From contig MU858058.1 of NCBI GenBank assembly GCA_033297075.1, forward strand, positions 248,001 through 312,000: a stretch of 64,000 bases of DNA. The letters are read 5' to 3'. Under the pieces are notes generated by a model that was not told where the DNA came from, searched no databases, and worked only from the letters and a program-made list of their open reading frames with translations. How positions within the stretch are numbered: position 1 is the stretch's first letter; every line of letters starts with the position of its first letter. Made by a program: the position numbers and the translations under genes. Below are positions 58,697 through 64,000 of this stretch, piece by piece. Origin of the DNA: Rhypophila decipiens. Its lineage: Eukaryota; Ascomycota; Sordariomycetes; Sordariales; Naviculisporaceae.

Positions 58697-59793
58697 AAGG
58701 AGATCTATAGGATAGACGATTAAAATCCAATTCTATTCGAAAGCTATCATTATTAGCAAGTTAAGAACGGGTACTCCGTGAATAGCAGCCCAGCCAGCAC
58801 AAGCAGCAAATATTCCAGAATCTCCAGGTAGTCAGTATCAAGGCACAGAAGGAGCCAGTCGCAACTTAATAAAACATCGGCCAACTGCTATTCACTGTAG
58901 GAAAAGCTGGTAGTATACACACAGCAGCCCTTGTCCTTTTCCTTTCGCATTAGTTGACCGGCGAGCCCAGATTTAGCAACGAAAATTCTTCATGCCAAGG
59001 TCCTGGAAGCTGTTGCTCTCGCCGAATGATACACGCCGCAGACCGAGCCACCGATTGCCTGACGACGATCAGCCTTTCGTCTCGTTTCACTATATCATAT
59101 CATTCCATGTTAGCCATCATACGCACATAGGGAGGTGCGTGAGTGGCCGTGTGGGTGGGTATCCCGTGCTTGCGGTCACAAACATAGAGAAACAAACCAA
59201 GAGGAAGGGAAAACACTTGTCAACTCGGGTAACGGGCGGCGATCTGGAAATGCTGTGCCATCAGTGAGGCGACACCGGAAGTGTTATGATCCATAGAGGG
59301 ATCTCGAAGAAAAGGGTGCCGGGGGCCTTTGGAGTAGCAACACACACGCAAACTAGGGTTCACCAGGTCATCGGGCAAAGGAAGAGGCAAAGGCACCAGC
59401 TAAACAAATCCCACCAAGATGTTGGGAGGGGAGCACTTCTGGAGATGGTAGAGTATCCTGGGATGGGGATAACGGCAGAAGATGAAAAAAGGTGAAAACG
59501 TGTCATTATGGTGTCCATATGAGGTGGTGCGCTTTAGAAGACCGCTGGCACCTCATTTTTAAAGCAATAATATTTGCACAGTACCCCCCATAGAAAGAAA
59601 AAAATCGAAGAAAGCTGATTTTTGCATCATTACTTCCAGGCCCCGAACGCCGCCCAACAACCAAAGTTCTTGAAAAAAGTTGATCCCAGCTGTAGAGGGT
59701 TTTTTGGGGGGTTCAGATACGGTGCTTTTCATTTTCTGTTTCGAATGGGCATCTGCATTAGTATCAAGGTTATGGGAGTTCCTCGGATTTGGT
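58697..59793. other. convergent intergenic region and KH-gene 3' end
   Basis: About 1.1 kb after DUS4. Some of it is probably 3' UTR or the unresolved last exon of the KH gene. No other gene seen. Confidence 0.4.
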
Positions 59794-61326
59794 CTAAAGC
59801 GGTACTATAACTTGGCTTTTAATGGGGCAGTGGGACTCACCGAGTCTGGAGTAGAGCATGTAGAGCGCCATCCTGTTGCATTCCTCCGTGCCGGTAATCG
59901 TCACGAGTCGTTCATTGCTGTTGTCTTGGGGTTCGTTGATCTTGATTACGCTGCCAGAGACTTGGCGTATCTCGTTGATCTTCTGGCCTCCTTTTCCAAT
60001 GATAGCGCCGACCATGTCGTTGGGAATATAAATCTGCTGGGTCATCGGGGGTCCTGCGGCGCCGCCAGCAGGGCCCGGGACAGGTTGTCCATGAGGGCCG
60101 ACAGGATGATGAGGACCGACGTGCCCACCGTGCTGAGGAGGAACGTGCGGAGCAGCTCCGTAGCCGCCGGCAGGCTGAGCGCCGTAGGGAAGAGGGACGG
60201 GGGGCACAGGGTGGGCCTGAGCAGGATGACCGTAGGGAGGGACGTATGGGTTCGGGGGAAGATGGTGGCCTCCTCGGTTGTCGTTGCGTGGGCGATTGTA
60301 GTGCTCACGGCCTCCGAAGTTACCGCCGGCTGGCTGAGGAACATAGGGAACAACTTGCATCCCTCCGGGGACGGCGCCGTTAGGAGCACCACTGCGAGTC
60401 GCATACGCAGAAGCTGCGGGACCACCGAAGCGCTCGTTCAGTTGCTCCAAAAGAGTGCTTCCAACATAGTATGTAGCAATATGAACTGCGTCGGCCACGC
60501 CCATCACGACAAGCGAACGCTCAGTAGACAAGGGAAGGCAAGAGTCCGAGGCATTGAGGCGAGCGCCCGAGGCCTCTTGGATCTCCTTGATACGCGCACC
60601 ACCCTTGCCAATAATGGAGCCAATGAGAATATGGGGGACGAGCAAACGCAGAGGGTAGGTCTTCGAGTGCGAGCTGGAGGGGTCGGCGAGAGCCTCATTG
60701 TTGAGAGTGCGAATGATCAAGCCGAATGCCTGCAACACTGTTAGCTTCTGAATAGATTATCTCACACGGGTTTTATCTTTAAATACCTTGGCGACAGCAT
60801 CCACGACACCACTGACAGTCAGGATACGCTCGACGGCGCCCTTTTGATAATCGCTGACCGTGCATTTGGCATTGGACATTTGTCGGATCTTTGAAACGTT
60901 CTCGCCGCCCTTGCCAATGATGGTGGCAGCCTCGGGGCTCGATATGACAGCGCGAACATGAATCCAGGCACTCTCATCGTGTGCCGAGGCCGAAGAGGAC
61001 TGGGCCTGAGGAAGGTTGGCCGTGGACGTGCTAGCGACGGGCTTGGTGGAGGGAGCATCGGGAACGACAGTATCACCCTGAGCATCCTTCACCTCGGGTT
61101 TCTCTTCTCCATTGACCTTTGTTGTGCCGTTCGCCTCGGTAGCCGCCGGAGCTGGAGTGGAAGCCGTGTCTCCGTTGCTCTCAGTCTTTGGCTTTGGCTC
61201 TTCCTCGTCCCGAATGACCTTGTCCAAGGCAAGGCGCTTGGCCTCGGGCTGATCGTTGAGAGACGGAGACGAAGGCTCTTCAAGCGGTCGCTTGGTCGAC
61301 TGTGTGGGCTGGGGTGAAGCGGACAT
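59794..61326 (-). CDS. three-KH-domain RNA-binding protein (Pbp2/Rnc1/PCBP type)
   Basis: Exon 1 is 60787-61326 and exon 2 is 59841-60729 on the minus strand. A Ser/Thr/Ala-rich N-terminus with KRPLEE precedes KH1 (AATIIGKGGENVSKIRQMSN). KH2 (LIGSIIGKGGARIKEIQEAS) follows, then a Gly/Pro/His-rich linker, then KH3 (MVGAIIGKGGQKINEIRQVS). All three keep the GxxG loop. Proteins of this type (yeast Pbp2, S. pombe Rnc1, human PCBP) bind poly(C)-like or U-rich mRNA sites and act in mRNA stability. The 57-bp intron (60730-60786) has branch CTAAC and joins AVAK to AFGLII. The C-terminus is unresolved: CTCG then GTGAGT at 59840 looks like a splice donor after YMLYSRL, but the next exon is not clear. 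Unspliced reading stops at 59794. Confidence 0.88.
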
Positions 61327-62905
61327 TTTGTGTTAGATGTGGTAGTCACGTCTGAAAAGGGTCGCGGTTAAATCGTTAAAATCGTCGAGATGACTTTCAA
61401 TTGAATTATCGAACTCTTTTGTTTTATCTACACCTGAAGGGGGTTTCCGCAAAGAAAACGGGCTGGTGTAGTGGTGGAGGAGTTCTTGAGTGCCGGGGCT
61501 AGGATCGGAGGAGGGTCGCACTTTCAGTGTTCAAGCTCGGGATGGGCGATGAAGTGAGAGGAGAGCCACAGCAGCGGATTGATCGTGAGGGCGAAGGGCG
61601 GTGATTCTGCGGGTTTGAGTGTGCAATGACTGACAAGAGGGTCCAAATCCTGTTTCAAGGCCCAAACGGTGCGTGGAAAGCTGGGAGAAGAATTGGCCAA
61701 ATACGCACGACGCGGCAACAAATGCGGACGACGCAAGCTGACCAGCGTGAGGAAGAGAACGGGGACGAGGTAGGTAGTGAGTCGGGCGGTGAGGTGTTGA
61801 AATCAAACGACAAGGTTTTCTGAAAGTTGGGTAAACGGTGGTGGATTGAGGGTGAAAGGATTGAAGACGAATGCAGTTTGATGGAGAAGCACTCTGATAG
61901 TTCTCAAACCTTTCCTGACAAAAACCGCTGTACCAGGCGATTTCCTTTCTTTTTTCTTCCCGGATACCTTTTGCACAGTACCGTATCGACTGCACCGCGC
62001 TGCAGTTGGATGGTTTTTCGTTGTTGGATGCGAGTTGGAATAGCCGTTGATGATGATGTACGAGCGAAAAGAAAGAAGAAAGCCCGGAGTTCGTTGGGGG
62101 TGGTTGATTGCGACAGGACTTCGCGCGTGTCTCGTAGAAGTTTGGGGATGCGGAGAGGAGATGAATGCTGAAACCTGTGCGAGATCGACACGGCTGGATC
62201 AAATGGCAGCCTTGCCACCTGCAAACTCTCGGTTGGCACTTTGGTTCTGCCTCCGAAAAGTGGATACATCAGCTGGCTTCCGGCCGCACTTTGCCTCTCC
62301 CCTTGCACAACGCTAGCGGGAGGAGTGGGGAATTGCCTGGGATGTGACCTCCACAAGCCCTGACTCTCTCTCTCGGCGGAATTGCGGCGACGTTCAACTT
62401 TTTTGCTGTTTTTGGGGCAGCACGACCATCAACAAGAACAGTGGTGTTGATCCTGGTGTCCTGCTAAAAGCCGGGCCGCTTTTCACTTCAAGTAATACAA
62501 TTCAGCCAGTTTCAGACTATCGTATTGATGAATCAATAATATTTGTACCTACGTGACCTTCGCAACTTCCATTTCAGATGGCGGTGCCAAGATTTACCAT
62601 CACCGTCAGTTTGGTTGCCATATGCAAGGTGCAGTGATTGTGTGGGGCAGATTTTCCCCTGGCCATGATCAATCCATCCATTCCAGCCATCCAACGGTTC
62701 ACAACTCGCAGCTAACGACACATTTGACAAGAGCCCAAATTTCCAGTGTTTGTCAAGGCAGAGAGTTATGAACGAGATTACCATGAGCAAGAGCACAATA
62801 ATCATGTGAGATTAGACGAAAGCCGCTCAGCCGAGAAGATAAGAACAGGAGCGCGTCGAGCTCGCAAACAACAGGATTGTGCACCGTTTCAACTCATCTT
62901 CCACG
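61327..62905. promoter_or_regulatory. shared upstream region of the KH and CENP-K-like genes
   Basis: About 1.6 kb between divergent genes; open frames on both strands are compositionally unlike protein. It is probably a long leader plus promoter. No motif recognised. Confidence 0.4.
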
Positions 62906-63962
62906 ATGGAAGGGACTCAGCGCCGCCCTGGCGACCCGATTTATAGGGCCAACCTTGAACGGACAGTCAGGGAGCTCCAAAAAGCAAAGGATGAAGCAGA
63001 GGCTGAATTGAAGCAGGTAAGCTGTGTGACTCTTGGTGTCTGTCACCGTCGCTAAATGTTGACAACAGCTGAGGGCAACAACTGCGGCCGCTGGCGCGTC
63101 AAACACAAACCTTTCAAGGCAGGTGGGATTGGAGATCGCGACCAGGGCATACCGTGATGTTGCCGAGTCGGATCCTTTCCTGCCATTTAAAGGTTCTGTT
63201 CTGCCGGCGTTGATAGCTCTGCGGAATACCAATCAAGCAAGCATCCAGACGAATGAATACATCAGTCTGACAGAAACTGCCTCTCAGAAGGCAAATGCCC
63301 GAATGGAGAGCCTCCGTGCGGAGCTTAAAGATCAGCAGGCGCTTCGCGGGGCATTGGAAAGGCGAGTTGAGACTCTCAAAGATGAGCTGGTTAACCGAAT
63401 GGAAACAAGTCCGGAACAGGTTGCTCAAGAGAAAATTGAACAACTCAAGGAGAAGAAGGCGCATTACGATAAAGAGACGACAAGACTTTTGAAGATGTTG
63501 AATTGGTTTATCAAGGAACATCTTGGCCCCATGCTGGCGGCGGAGGAGCTGGGGGGACCAGTTGTCGGGGCCTTGATGGAGATTGGTTCAGAGGACCTGA
63601 GTGCTGGCTTTAGCGCTCAAGGCAAATTGAAGAAGACGAAAGCAAAGCCAGATGAGGATACACGCCAGAGACGAATCGATGATATCTGGGGTGCTCGTGG
63701 CGGCCAACAGGACCAGGCGGGGAAGAGGAAGCGGGATCAAGACGACGAAGCATCCGCTGCTGCCGTGGAAATGCGCAACCTCACGGAACAACTGCTAAAC
63801 AAGTTGACCGAGTCAGGCGGAGACAGCTCATCCGCTTATGTACAGATAGCAAGAGAGACGGCGGCGGCGAGATTTCTCGTGCGATCCAAGGTAGCTGTGT
63901 TCCACCCCAGGGATGCCACCAGAATTCGGCTTGTCGACTTTGGGCGAGAAATTGAGGATTAG
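62906..63962 (+). CDS. coiled-coil protein resembling kinetochore CENP-K/Sim4
   Basis: Exons 62906-63016 and 63069-63962 encode 334 residues. The protein is largely helical: RTVRELQKAKDEAEAELKQ at the start, a long coiled-coil stretch with RVETLKDELVNRMETSPEQV, and a globular NWFIKEHLGPMLAAEELG followed by GPVVGALM. Then comes a basic KLKKTKAKPD and a C-terminal helical region. Length, coiled coil and the WFIKEHL..LAAEELGGPVVG block resemble, from memory, fungal CENP-K/Sim4, an inner-kinetochore CCAN subunit. This assignment is not certain. The 52-bp intron has donor GTAAGC and acceptor ACAACAG. The frame ends 38 bases before the window end. Confidence 0.7.
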
Positions 63963-64000
63963 TAGCCAGCACCTTAATGGACGGACTTGATTTTCTCGAA

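Noticed and set aside
59680..60744. 354-codon plus-strand frame
   Set aside because: Antisense shadow of the KH-domain gene; the minus strand has three KH domains with GxxG loops.

Overview
This 64 kb window is chromosomal DNA of a filamentous ascomycete (Pezizomycotina). Genes carry short 5' introns of about 50-130 bp with GT..AG ends and CTAAC/CTGAC branch sites. The products are fungal housekeeping proteins, and there is a fungal-style patatin/NB-ARC/TPR NLR. Linkage of sec9 to that NLR and the gene set suggest Sordariomycetes, but the species cannot be named from the sequence. I see no rRNA, tRNA, CRISPR or intact transposon.

Layout. 1-3057: no convincing gene. 3058-9895: psk1-like AGC kinase (-), the divergent PRP4 splicing factor (+) and a Pch1/cyclin K-type cyclin (+). 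10613-17084: pyridoxal kinase (-), PCNA (-) and a vezatin/Inp2-like membrane protein (-). 18614-22417: EMC6 (+) and a GTPBP1/2-like GTPase (-). 23536-29123: SEC9 t-SNARE (+), DHR2 helicase (-) and SDHAF3/Sdh7 (+). 29317-33470: patatin/NB-ARC/TPR NLR (-). 34844-37008: Baeyer-Villiger-type flavin monooxygenase (-), separated from the NLR by a MITE-like inverted repeat. 38372-39661: Hpm1-like histidine methyltransferase (+). 42264-42986: GPI-anchored Ser/Thr-rich wall protein (+). 44353-47487: PTC7 phosphatase (-) and SDH2 (+). 48072-51891: two small secreted proteins, one without cysteine (-) and one with an internally duplicated Cys domain (+). 54143-58696: ADE2 (-) and DUS4 (+). 59794-63962: three-KH-domain RNA-binding protein (-) and a coiled-coil protein resembling CENP-K/Sim4 (+).

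The most interesting feature is SEC9 and the patatin NLR only 4.4 kb apart. In Neurospora crassa the linked pair sec-9/plp-1 controls allorecognition death of fusing germlings: the NLR-like PLP-1 monitors the SNARE of the partner. The pair here has the architecture expected of such a locus. Its SEC9 has an unusual second SNARE motif, with Asp at the ionic layer and Pro at the next layer. Two SDH-related genes, SDHAF3 and SDH2, lie about 17 kb apart. Most other genes are ordinary housekeeping genes arranged as divergent pairs that share upstream regions.

Exon boundaries were derived by hand from splice consensus, reading frame and expected family sequence. The least certain points are the DUS4 first exon, the ADE2 start and the last exon of the KH gene.
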